Shown here in pieces: positions 35,322 to 43,329 of a stretch of DNA of 64,000 nt. The stretch lies in the NCBI RefSeq assembly GCF_030519355.1, contig NZ_JAUMKC010000023.1, positions 41,768 to 105,767 on the forward strand, read 5' to 3'. A program made the translations under genes and the position numbers. The DNA is from Mucilaginibacter sp. L3T2-6. GTDB taxonomy: Bacteria > Bacteroidota > Bacteroidia > Sphingobacteriales > Sphingobacteriaceae. Each line of letters starts with the position of its first letter. The stretch's first letter is position 1. A model generated the notes under the pieces. That model ran no database searches, was not told where the DNA came from, and was given only the letters and a program-made list of their open reading frames with translations.

Positions 35322-36047
35322 ATGCTTAAATTAGATATTTTAGTTTTATCGGTTCATCCCGACGATGCCGAACTTGGTTGTGCAGGCACCATCCTGAAAC
35401 ATATTGCCCAGGGGAAAAAAGTGGGAATTGTCGATCTCACCCGCGGTGAACTTGGCACCAGGGGCTCTGCTGAAATAAGAGACAAAGAAGCAGCCGAATC
35501 CGGACGCATACTTGGCTTATCCATCCGCGAGAACCTGGCCATACCTGATGGTTTTTTTGAGAATACAAGGGAATACCAATTAAAAATTATTGGGGCGATC
35601 CGCAAATTCCAACCGGAAATACTGATTACCAACGCCTATCATGACAGGCATCCCGACCATGGGCGTGCGAACAAGTTGGTTGAAGAATCCGCATTTTTGG
35701 CAGGGCTCAGGAAGATTGAAACCTATACTGACAGCGGGCAATTACAGGAAGCCTGGCGCCCAACGCAAGTGCTGCACTTTATACAGGATAACTACATACG
35801 GCCTGATATACTGGTTGATGTAACAGATTTCTGGGATAAAAAAATTGAAAGCATCAGGGCATTTGGCTCACAGTTTCACAACCCTGAGTGGGCAGAAGAG
35901 CCACAGACTTACATATCATCACCTGAATTTATACAGGTAGTTGAAGCGCGGGCACGAGAGTTTGGTAAGAGTATAAACGTTAAATATGCAGAAGGCTTTA
36001 CATCCAGAAAAATCCTGGGTGTGGATAGTCTCTTCGATTTGCGGTAA
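35322..36047 (+). CDS. bshB1: Bacillithiol biosynthesis deacetylase BshB1
   Basis: This 241-residue PIG-L/LmbE-family zinc deacetylase has the N-terminal metal motif in VLSVHPDDAELG, the third ligand in AYHDRHPDHGRAN and the BshB1-type blocks TRGELGTRGS and IPDGFF. It removes acetyl from GlcNAc-malate in bacillithiol synthesis. The C-terminus (REFGKSINVKYAEGFTSRK followed by ILGVDSLFDLR) matches the BshB1 subfamily closely. The ATG at 35322 is taken; a TTG two codons earlier overlaps the promoter box. bshA and bshC are not in the window. Confidence 0.93.
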   Translation: MLKLDILVLSVHPDDAELGCAGTILKHIAQGKKVGIVDLTRGELGTRGSAEIRDKEAAESGRILGLSIRENLAIPDGFFENTREYQLKIIGAIRKFQPEILITNAYHDRHPDHGRANKLVEESAFLAGLRKIETYTDSGQLQEAWRPTQVLHFIQDNYIRPDILVDVTDFWDKKIESIRAFGSQFHNPEWAEEPQTYISSPEFIQVVEARAREFGKSINVKYAEGFTSRKILGVDSLFDLR

Positions 36048-36054
36048 AGGGTTG

Positions 36055-36126
36055 GTTGATTAAGTTAATTAGAGGTTAGCAACCAAATGCTGAAACTAAT
36101 CTCTAATTAACTATTCTTTGATTAAC
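36055..36126. terminator. Repeat hairpin, bidirectional terminator
   Basis: AGTTAATTAGAGGTTAG at 36063-36079 pairs almost perfectly with CTAATCTCTAATTAACT at 36096-36112, and the arms extend outward with GTTGATTAA / TTTGATTAAC. It lies between convergent genes. Confidence 0.75.
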
Positions 36127-36130
36127 TAAA

Positions 36131-36571
36131 TCACGCTTTAACGTATTCAAAACGATTATTTTCCTGGCTACGCTCTCTTTTTAATTTATTCTCATTGGAG
36201 AGTTTCAGCAATATTCCTGATAATTCCGAGGTCTTAAAATCTGAATCAAAGTTTTCCTTGCAGTAATCGGCTATGGAAGCAATGGTATGACGCGTCTCAA
36301 AAAAATCGGTAGCGAGTAACTGGTTCAATACCTTGGTTGCACCGGGCTTTTTGCCATTCCTCATCTGAGTGTGGCTTTCACCATTTTCGCGTAGCTTAAA
36401 GGCCTTCTTTAAATGCAGGTCGGAGTTTTCCAGCTCTACCCTTTCTGCTTCAATCATCGCGTCCAGCAATCGGTCAACTACTCTAACCTGTACAGCTTCT
36501 GATTGGAACGAATTTACAACTTCTGAAATCTCTACAAGCTGCTTCTTTAACTTTTCAATGTGCTTACTCAT
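36131..36571 (-). CDS. Conserved-looking cytoplasmic protein of unknown function
   Basis: This 146-residue protein has a long N-terminal helix (KHIEKLKKQLVEISEVVNSF, then AVQVRVVDRLLDAMIEAERV) that looks like a coiled coil. A basic linker (RNGKKPGATK) follows, and then a winged-helix-like C-terminus (TRHTIASIADYCKENF, ELSGILLKLSNENKLKR). That layout suggests a DNA-binding or nucleoid-associated small protein, but no family is recognised. It has no signal peptide. It is a single-gene unit facing bshB1. The stop lies next to the repeat hairpin. Confidence 0.7.
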   Translation of the reverse strand: MSKHIEKLKKQLVEISEVVNSFQSEAVQVRVVDRLLDAMIEAERVELENSDLHLKKAFKLRENGESHTQMRNGKKPGATKVLNQLLATDFFETRHTIASIADYCKENFDSDFKTSELSGILLKLSNENKLKRERSQENNRFEYVKA

Positions 36572-36782
36572 GTTTCAAATACCCTGTTAAAATAATAACT
36601 GTGCACTAAATCAATGCCGTCAGCATAATACCCCATAATATGCCGATATTGGAAAAAAAATAGTAAATGTTATCCGGCATATATGTAATTAACGCCGGTT
36701 GACCATTTTATTGCAGAATTATCGGAAATATGCCTAATTTCTATTAAAAACAGGTTTTTGTATCAATTGTTTTACATTGAAA

Positions 36783-38105
36783 TTAGAGTGAGGCGGATAT
36801 TTTTTCAAGTATTTCCAGGCCCTGGTCGATATGTTTTTGCTCAATAATAAGTGCGGGCCTGAAGCGGATGCTCTGCTCGCCGCAGCCTAAAAACATTACA
36901 TTTTGCTCAAGCCCCCTGGCGATCAACTTATTTCTTGTAGTTGTATCAGGAAAGTCAAAGGCGGTTAACAAGCCTTTGCCGCGAACGTTGCTGATAATTG
37001 AATATTTTTCAGAAAGCCCGGTAAGCCGCTGCTGTAAATAAGCTCCCATTTTAGCGGCATTATCACACAGGTTATCCTCATCAATAATAGTCATGATTTT
37101 AGACGACCGTACCATGTCTACCAGACTCCCGCCCCAGGTTGAATTGATCCGCGATGAAACATGAAATACATTGTTTTCAATTTCGTCAACCTTAGTGCCT
37201 GCCAGGATGCCGCATACCTGCATCTTTTTACCAAAAGCCAATATATCAGGACGTGCTTTTTCGCCAAAGTGTTCATGGCACCAGAATTTACCGGTGAGGC
37301 CTACCCCTGTTTGTACCTCATCGTAGATCAGCATGGCTTCGTTTTCATCGGCCAGTATACGCAGCTGCTCTAAAAACTCTTTGCGTACGTGGTTATCTCC
37401 GCCTTCAGACTGTATGGGTTCAATGATGATGGCACATATATCGTCTTTGTTCAACTCGAAGGCTTTCTTTATTTGCGCAATCGAGAGTTCTTCCCTTTTT
37501 AACAAATCTTCATGATTGGCATCGCTATACGGGAAATTCATTTTCGGAACCGATACCCGCGGCCAGTCGAATTTCGCGAACCACCTGGTTTTAACAGGCT
37601 GGGTGTTGGTAAGGCTTAAGGTATAGCCGGAACGCCCGTGAAATGCCTGCTCAAAGTGGATGACTTTAAAGCCCCGCTCTTTGGTATATCCTTTCGCAAA
37701 ATTCTTTTGTACTTTCCAGTCCATCGCCACCTTCAGTGCATTCTCAATGGCCAGCGCGCCGCCGGCTATAAAAAAGGCGTGGGGCAGGTAATCCGGGATA
37801 CCGATACGGCCAAAGGTTTCAACAAATTCGGCGTATTGTGTAGTATAAATATCCGAGTTGGAGGGGTTGGTCAATGCCGCCAGCATCAGGTTCTTTTTGA
37901 ACGCTTCGTCGTCCACCATTTTGGGGTGATTATAGCCTAACGGAACCGACGCAAAGCAGGTAAAAAAGTCTAACAGCGTCCGGTTATATTTCGCATCGTA
38001 AATATAAACGCCTTTACTTTTTTCCATATCAAAAGTCAGGTCAAATCCGTCGGCTAATACGTGCTTCTGTAACGAAGCTTGAACATCTTTAGGTGAAACG
38101 AGCAT
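36783..38105 (-). CDS. lat: L-lysine 6-transaminase
   Basis: This 440-residue class III PLP aminotransferase transfers the epsilon-amino group of lysine to 2-oxoglutarate, giving allysine (cyclising to piperideine-6-carboxylate). The start MLVSPKDVQASLQKHVLADG and the block FFTCFASVPLGYNHPK match the Lat group instead of generic acetylornithine/GABA enzymes. The PLP motifs are LIYDEVQTGVG and the Schiff-base Lys in LAFGKKMQVCG. FIAGGALAIENALKVA is the cofactor phosphate region. Another in-frame ATG is at 38114. It has an excellent promoter at 38131-38161, overlapped by a palindrome, which suggests regulation. Confidence 0.9.
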   Translation of the reverse strand: MLVSPKDVQASLQKHVLADGFDLTFDMEKSKGVYIYDAKYNRTLLDFFTCFASVPLGYNHPKMVDDEAFKKNLMLAALTNPSNSDIYTTQYAEFVETFGRIGIPDYLPHAFFIAGGALAIENALKVAMDWKVQKNFAKGYTKERGFKVIHFEQAFHGRSGYTLSLTNTQPVKTRWFAKFDWPRVSVPKMNFPYSDANHEDLLKREELSIAQIKKAFELNKDDICAIIIEPIQSEGGDNHVRKEFLEQLRILADENEAMLIYDEVQTGVGLTGKFWCHEHFGEKARPDILAFGKKMQVCGILAGTKVDEIENNVFHVSSRINSTWGGSLVDMVRSSKIMTIIDEDNLCDNAAKMGAYLQQRLTGLSEKYSIISNVRGKGLLTAFDFPDTTTRNKLIARGLEQNVMFLGCGEQSIRFRPALIIEQKHIDQGLEILEKISASL

Positions 38106-38124
38106 GTTGTACATACAAAATTGG

Positions 38125-38161
38125 TTTGTACAAATCTACCGAAAAGGCCTCAAAATGCAAA
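38125..38161 (-). promoter_or_regulatory. lat promoter with overlapping palindrome
   Basis: On the minus strand the -33 element TTTG (38158-38161) is followed after exactly 19 bases by TAGATTTG (38131-38138), a full match to the Bacteroidota consensus. The perfect palindrome TTTGTACAAA at 38125-38134 overlaps the -7 box and is placed like a repressor site. The regulator is not identified. Confidence 0.7.
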
Positions 38162-38188
38162 TTTAAGGGGTTTTTGAACCGGAAAGAG

Positions 38189-38225
38189 CAAAAAGTAACT
38201 TTAAATTGTTTAAAGTTACTTTTTG
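38189..38225. terminator. Perfect 17-bp inverted repeat between amt and lat
   Basis: CAAAAAGTAACTTTAAA at 38189-38205 and its exact complement at 38209-38225 flank the 3-base loop TTG. It lies 85 bases downstream of amt. It has A and T tracts on both sides, like a rho-independent terminator working in either direction, though its stem is A/T-rich. It could also be a protein-binding operator upstream of lat. Confidence 0.7.
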
Positions 38226-38310
38226 TACCAATATGTCTTTTGGTCGCCAGAATGTTTGCAGCAAGACCACCAAAATATTTCAAGAATTCTGCGTGCAGAA
38301 GCCAAGCACC

Positions 38311-39618
38311 TTATAGTTTTTCCCCGTGCTGCGTGATATCCAGACCGATCTCTTCTTCCTGGGCAGATACACGTAATGGCGATATCATATCTGTTATTTT
38401 AAGCAAGGCCAGCGAACCAAAGAATGCAAAAACCGAAACACCCACCAGGGCAATCAACTGAACAAAAAACAGGTGCGTGTGGCCGAAGAATAAACCGTCG
38501 CCGGTTGCATTACCAGCATTTACCTTCTGGTTGGCAAAAACACCGGTTAACAGCATCCCTACCATGCCACCAACGCCGTGACAAGGAAATACATCCAGGG
38601 TATCATCAATAGAAGTTCGGGTACGCCATTCAACCACCAGGTTACTTACCACCGCCGAAATAATACCGATAGCCAGCGAATGCGGCACCGATACAAACCC
38701 CGCAGCAGGCGTGATAGCTACCAAACCAACCACCGCACCGATACAGGTCCCCATGGCTGACGGCTTTTTGCCGCGCAGCATATCAAAGAATATCCAGCTG
38801 ATACCTGCGGCAGCCGATGCCGTTGTGCTGGTGGCCAGCGCTGTAACCGCTAAGTGGTTGGCTCCGAATGCTGATCCTGCGTTAAAGCCAAACCAACCGA
38901 ACCAAAGCAAGCCAGTACCGATCATAACGTAAGTTATACGGGCCGGTGCATGGTCAGCATCGTTCCTCTTTTTTAAATATAAGGCTGAAGCCAAAGCCGC
39001 CCATCCTGCAGACATGTGTACAACCGTTCCTCCGGCGAAATCAAGCACTCCTAATTTACTTAAGATGCCATCCGGATGCCATGTTACGTGCGCCAGTGGC
39101 GAAAATATAAATATGGCAAACAACACCAGGAAGATGATGTAGGAGTTGAAACGGATACGCCCGGCAAATGCCCCTGTAATAAGCGCTGGTGTGATGATGG
39201 CGAACTTAAGCTGATACATAGCAAATAATAACAGCGGAATAGTTGGCGCTAATTTCCATGTAGCATCACCCAGCATACCCTTCATCATAAAAAAAGTAGC
39301 AGGATTACCGATAATCCCCCCGATACTGTCACCGAATGCAAGGCTGAAACCAAATATCCCCCAAATCACAGTGATGATCACCATACATACAATACTTTGC
39401 AGCATGGTGGAGATTACGTTCTTTTTATTCACCATACCGCCGTAAAAAAAGGCCAATCCCGGTGTCATAATCAAAACAAGCGCGGTCGACATCAGCATCC
39501 AGGCTATATCGCCGGTATTATAATGCGGATCGCTCGTTTTCTTGAAATCAACGGATGGAAAAATAAAAGTTAGAACCAAAATGAAGAGTATAAGCGCAAA
39601 CGGAAAGTATCTTTTCAT
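38311..39618 (-). CDS. amt: Ammonium transporter
   Basis: This 435-residue inner-membrane protein has about eleven transmembrane helices. Amt/Rh motifs are present: MTPGLAFFYGGMVNKKN, FDFAGGTVVHMSAGWAAL (conserved Asp and first His of the pore as DFAGGTVVH), WFGFNAGS, and the second pore His region CHGVGGMVG. It takes up ammonium. The N-terminus (MKRYFPFALILFILVLTFIF) is an extra hydrophobic segment that may be a signal sequence. A PII regulator gene (glnK), usually next to amt, is absent here. The downstream neighbour is lat, a nitrogen-catabolic enzyme, across a terminator-like palindrome. Confidence 0.95.
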   Translation of the reverse strand: MKRYFPFALILFILVLTFIFPSVDFKKTSDPHYNTGDIAWMLMSTALVLIMTPGLAFFYGGMVNKKNVISTMLQSIVCMVIITVIWGIFGFSLAFGDSIGGIIGNPATFFMMKGMLGDATWKLAPTIPLLLFAMYQLKFAIITPALITGAFAGRIRFNSYIIFLVLFAIFIFSPLAHVTWHPDGILSKLGVLDFAGGTVVHMSAGWAALASALYLKKRNDADHAPARITYVMIGTGLLWFGWFGFNAGSAFGANHLAVTALATSTTASAAAGISWIFFDMLRGKKPSAMGTCIGAVVGLVAITPAAGFVSVPHSLAIGIISAVVSNLVVEWRTRTSIDDTLDVFPCHGVGGMVGMLLTGVFANQKVNAGNATGDGLFFGHTHLFFVQLIALVGVSVFAFFGSLALLKITDMISPLRVSAQEEEIGLDITQHGEKL

Positions 39619-40089
39619 ACAATTTTTAAACTTCTGTAAAATTTATCGTTAAAATGAGGTTTATAACGATGTAAAAATCGTAAAAAAGTTAAATACATAA
39701 ATAAAATGGCAAAAAATTAATATATTATCACTAATACTGTACGAAAATTAGAATTATGAAATTTACAAAGCATCAGTCGAGCGAAAAAATGATTATTTTA
39801 TAATTTTAGCAATAAAATTCAGAGAAAATCATAATCATTTTTTGTTCAAATTATGATATTTACACACAAACAACTATCAAACAACTGATATAAAAAAGAA
39901 ACCCGGCCAAAAAGCCGGGTTCGTCATAATATAGGTTTATAAATGGTTTAGTTTGGTCTGTTTAGCTAATTTTCATCACAGTCTCACAAATAAGCTTTGG
40001 ATGAAAAAGTTGCTGAAATTAGATTTTTATTTATTAAAAACCAAATAAAAAATAGGTTTTATTCAAAAAATATTGCCATGCATTGGTTT
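39619..40089. other. Gap between nuoN and amt
   Basis: These 471 A/T-rich bases lie between two minus-strand genes. They hold the terminator of the nuo operon (39889-39921). The rest should contain the amt promoter, but the best match, TAAATTTT at 39637-39644, is weak. I see no open frame, RNA gene or repeat in it. Confidence 0.5.
39889..39921 (-). terminator. Rho-independent terminator of the nuo operon
   Basis: The perfect 8-bp arms AACCCGGC (39900-39907) and GCCGGGTT (39914-39921) are followed on the minus strand by TCTTTTTTA. It lies about 170 bases past the nuoN stop, leaving a 3' untranslated region with no visible gene. Confidence 0.85.
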
Positions 40090-41601
40090 TTAAAGAAGAT
40101 CACTTAGCATTTGCGGCCAAATTCCCAGCAAAATAATCAGAACAGATATAAAAACGCCAAAAACCACTACGTTTTGGGATTTTGTAAATGTATTTTTTAA
40201 AATTTCCGTACGTTTTAGAAATAAATTCAATGGGATTTTGATATAGTAAAATAGCGATACTACAGTAGTTAAAGCACCAGTAATCATCAGCAGCAAGAGC
40301 CAAATGTTGTGATCATGCTGATAAACTGAATATACAGAAGAAAAAACAAACACTTTCCCTGTAAAGCCAGCGCTTACCGGTAAGCCTGTTAGGGATATCA
40401 GCACAATCACAAAGCAGATAGAGGCCGCAGGATGTTTAAGTCCGAGTCCCTTATAACTACTGATATCGTCAGCATCAAGCGCGTTGGCGAAATAGGTAGC
40501 CAATGCCAATGCGCCAATGTTGGCGAGCCCATAAACAGCCAAATAAAAAATAACAGCGGCCACGCCTGTCGAGTTATAGGTCACCACGGCCATTAGTGCA
40601 AACCCCGTGTGGCCTATGCTCGAGTAAGCCAGCATACGTTTAACATTCTTTTGCAATACAGCTGCAAAGTTGCCGGCTATCATGGTTATGATGCCAATTA
40701 TGCTTAATACCAGCTTAAAATCAAAACCGTTCCATTTTTCAAAATAGATAAAGGGCCGCAGGAAGTTAATTAATAAGGCAAAGGCTGCTATTTTTGGCAA
40801 TGTGGACAACCACGCCGTAACCGGAGTTGGCGCACCTTCGTAAACATCGGGCACCCAAAAATGAACCGGGACGAAAGACAGCTTAAACCCGATACCAATT
40901 AATACCAGCCCTAAGGCCAAAGCCACCGCCAGCGGATTAGCCTGCATCAATCCCGGCAACAGGTTTCCGCTAAACAGATTTAAGGAACCGCCAAAGCCAT
41001 ATAGCAACGATATGCCATACAGCATTATGGCCGACGATGCCGCGCCAAACAAAACGTATTTTAATCCCGCCTCGGCACTAAACCTGGTTTCGCTGCGATA
41101 GGCTACCATCAGGTAAGAAGCGATCGACACCATCTCGATAGCCAGATAAATCGATAAAAGATTCACCGCCATTGTCATTAGGTGTACAGCGAGAACGGAG
41201 CCTATGGCTATCGAATACAAATCTGAAAGACCTTTCCTGTGGGCTTTCAGCCGGTTGTCCCATTCAAAACAAAGTACCATTATAGCCGCCAGTGCGTCGA
41301 TGATCAATTTAAAATTGATGGCTACACGGTTAAGCAACAACATTTCGCCAAATAAAAATTGACCGTTAACGCGTCCGCTCACAAAAAGCAATGAAATTTG
41401 CTGGTAATCCCGTTGAATCACCAACAACAGCCCCGCAAATGCTATGATCCGGCAAAGCTTTTCGGAATTACGGCCAAAAAGCAGGTCTGTTACCAATACC
41501 AGGATAAACAATACCGTCAGATATATCTCCGGCAAAAAGAACGGAATGCTGCTTAACGTATCGTTTATGGAACCGGGTATAAAGGGTATCAGGCTATGCA
41601 T
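40090..41601 (-). CDS. nuoN: NADH-quinone oxidoreductase subunit N
   Basis: This 503-residue antiporter-like membrane subunit of Complex I has about 14 helices. Conserved elements are the TM5 Glu region in YLAIEMVSIASYLMVAY, the discontinuous TM7 HFWVPDVYEGAPTPVTAWLST, and the lysine region ending VLQKNVKRMLAYSSIGHTGF. It contributes one of the proton channels. It is the last gene of the operon and lies 5 bases after the DUF4139 gene. The C-terminus (GIWPQMLSDLL) is complete. Confidence 0.95.
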   Translation of the reverse strand: MHSLIPFIPGSINDTLSSIPFFLPEIYLTVLFILVLVTDLLFGRNSEKLCRIIAFAGLLLVIQRDYQQISLLFVSGRVNGQFLFGEMLLLNRVAINFKLIIDALAAIMVLCFEWDNRLKAHRKGLSDLYSIAIGSVLAVHLMTMAVNLLSIYLAIEMVSIASYLMVAYRSETRFSAEAGLKYVLFGAASSAIMLYGISLLYGFGGSLNLFSGNLLPGLMQANPLAVALALGLVLIGIGFKLSFVPVHFWVPDVYEGAPTPVTAWLSTLPKIAAFALLINFLRPFIYFEKWNGFDFKLVLSIIGIITMIAGNFAAVLQKNVKRMLAYSSIGHTGFALMAVVTYNSTGVAAVIFYLAVYGLANIGALALATYFANALDADDISSYKGLGLKHPAASICFVIVLISLTGLPVSAGFTGKVFVFSSVYSVYQHDHNIWLLLLMITGALTTVVSLFYYIKIPLNLFLKRTEILKNTFTKSQNVVVFGVFISVLIILLGIWPQMLSDLL

Positions 41602-41606
41602 TATTG

Positions 41607-43226
41607 TTATTGAACTATTACCGATTGGCTTTTGGGATATTTAACCATGTATTTTAATTGCAGCTTCTTATCGTCCTGCGAATTTAGTGTTAAATTCCAT
41701 GAAACCTTACCTGTAGTTGCATCTGGTTTTGCGCCGGATGTTTCCTGTACCTCGACTTCGATTGCTGAATTCTGGGAAACGGGCACCTGGTCTTCAACCA
41801 ACAGGCCTATCTTTTGGCTTTTTCGATTTTTTACCTCTATGCTCCAGCTTTTGGTTTCTTTTTTATTGGAACCGAAAGTTTGATTTTGGGTAAGATTTTT
41901 TTCGAGGGTGCGCTTAATCAAAATCCCTTTGTCATTTCCCAGCGAAAGGTTAAGGGTATCGCTCATTGCCCGCATATCTATTCTCGATTTACCTATATAA
42001 GTTCCCTCAAAAAACACATTAGCATCGCCCGATAAAAGGTTGTATTTATTTAAATCGGTTACGCTTGCGGTCAAAAATACATCTGTGCTTATTTTTGGTG
42101 CAGCGTAGTACTGGTAGCTGGCATTAACATTTATGTTGTTTATTTCTACCTGACAAGGTTTTCCGTCGTTTGTTACAGAGTATGGATTATCGATATTAAA
42201 TTCAACACTGGTCTGTGCTTCCTGCATATCCACGCTCACAGGGATAGACTTTGCGTTACCGTTTGCTACTACCACCTCGGCCAATTGGTTTGATTCCTTA
42301 TCTCCGGCATTGTTCATGGCAACTCCTGCAACCCGCCCCCGCAATGCTCGCTCAACATCATTATACACATTGAGATAATATGGCATAAGTTCTGGCTTAA
42401 TAGCGTTGTTGGATGGCAACCCAGTCGACAAAGTGAGCTTTACATTTTTCCAGTCTTCGCCACTATGCTGTAAAACATTGGCCTTATATGCAATGGTTAA
42501 TGGGGTATTTACGTTTTTAGCACGAATATCATAGCTGGCGTACCAACTGGCGTCTGCTGTAAGATAGCTCACGGCGAATGTTGATTGTAAAGCCGCTTTT
42601 GATGATACGGCAACTATAATATTGCTGGTAGCAGTAGTTTGCCCATTATTTATCTCATTAATCTGGTTATCAAATTGCTGACGTTCAGTATATAACACTG
42701 TTATTTGATTACCGGCATCCTGCTCCTTTTGCTTCAGCATGGTAAGCCGCTCGGTTTGAAAGTCAAGCGCCTGCTTCAGTTTTACAACATCAAGCGTTGC
42801 ATTTTCAGCCTTAACAGACTGATTTTTTGCGATAACAGTTTCTTCCGCCTGGTAAATCGCCAGCATATTGTTTAGCATCGTGATTTTGTCATTGATGCTT
42901 TTCTGTTTTGTATGCAAATCGAGCAATTGTTGGGTTTTGTTGCTAGTGCTGCTCAAATAATTCATCTCGTGCTTGACGGATAAAATAGTGAATTCACCAT
43001 TCGCGTGAACTTGTATGCTTTGCGGGTCGATATCTGGTGAGATATTTTCAAATATTAAATCGGTTGTGCCTGCAACGATATTCACGATCGCTGTGCGCGT
43101 CACCTGTGCTCCGTTCAAAAAAACCGTTACTTTTTGAACTTTTGATGTTACTTTCTGGCCTTCATCAGCCTTTACCATCAACGCTGCAAATAACACCAGC
43201 GCAGCAATCGTCAATCTCTTAAACAT
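41607..43226 (-). CDS. DUF4139 (mucoidy inhibitor A-like) exported protein with a SusC-like box, inside the nuo operon
   Basis: This 539-residue protein has a signal peptide (MFKRLTIAALVLFAALMVKA). The N-terminal DUF4140 part (about 25-125: VTVFLNGAQVTRTAIV) is followed by a long coiled coil (about 95-200). The C-terminal DUF4139 beta domain has ASWYASYDIRAKNV and GKVSWNLTLNSQDDKKLQL. Between about residues 285 and 320 the segment ALRGRVAGVAMNNAG then LAEVVVAN resembles the SusC/RagA plug signature (AL.GRVAGV). DUF4139 proteins are poorly understood. The gene sits 5 bases before nuoN and 100 bases after nuoM, on the same strand, so it must be transcribed with Complex I. Confidence 0.85.
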   Translation of the reverse strand: MFKRLTIAALVLFAALMVKADEGQKVTSKVQKVTVFLNGAQVTRTAIVNIVAGTTDLIFENISPDIDPQSIQVHANGEFTILSVKHEMNYLSSTSNKTQQLLDLHTKQKSINDKITMLNNMLAIYQAEETVIAKNQSVKAENATLDVVKLKQALDFQTERLTMLKQKEQDAGNQITVLYTERQQFDNQINEINNGQTTATSNIIVAVSSKAALQSTFAVSYLTADASWYASYDIRAKNVNTPLTIAYKANVLQHSGEDWKNVKLTLSTGLPSNNAIKPELMPYYLNVYNDVERALRGRVAGVAMNNAGDKESNQLAEVVVANGNAKSIPVSVDMQEAQTSVEFNIDNPYSVTNDGKPCQVEINNINVNASYQYYAAPKISTDVFLTASVTDLNKYNLLSGDANVFFEGTYIGKSRIDMRAMSDTLNLSLGNDKGILIKRTLEKNLTQNQTFGSNKKETKSWSIEVKNRKSQKIGLLVEDQVPVSQNSAIEVEVQETSGAKPDATTGKVSWNLTLNSQDDKKLQLKYMVKYPKSQSVIVQ

Positions 43227-43329
43227 AATCCGTTAGTCTAAATAAATAATCCTGTTAATTCAATCCGGTTTAAGGATTGTACATAAAGGATGCGCGTGCC
43301 TGTGGTTTTCCATAACTCAGCACGGCTAT

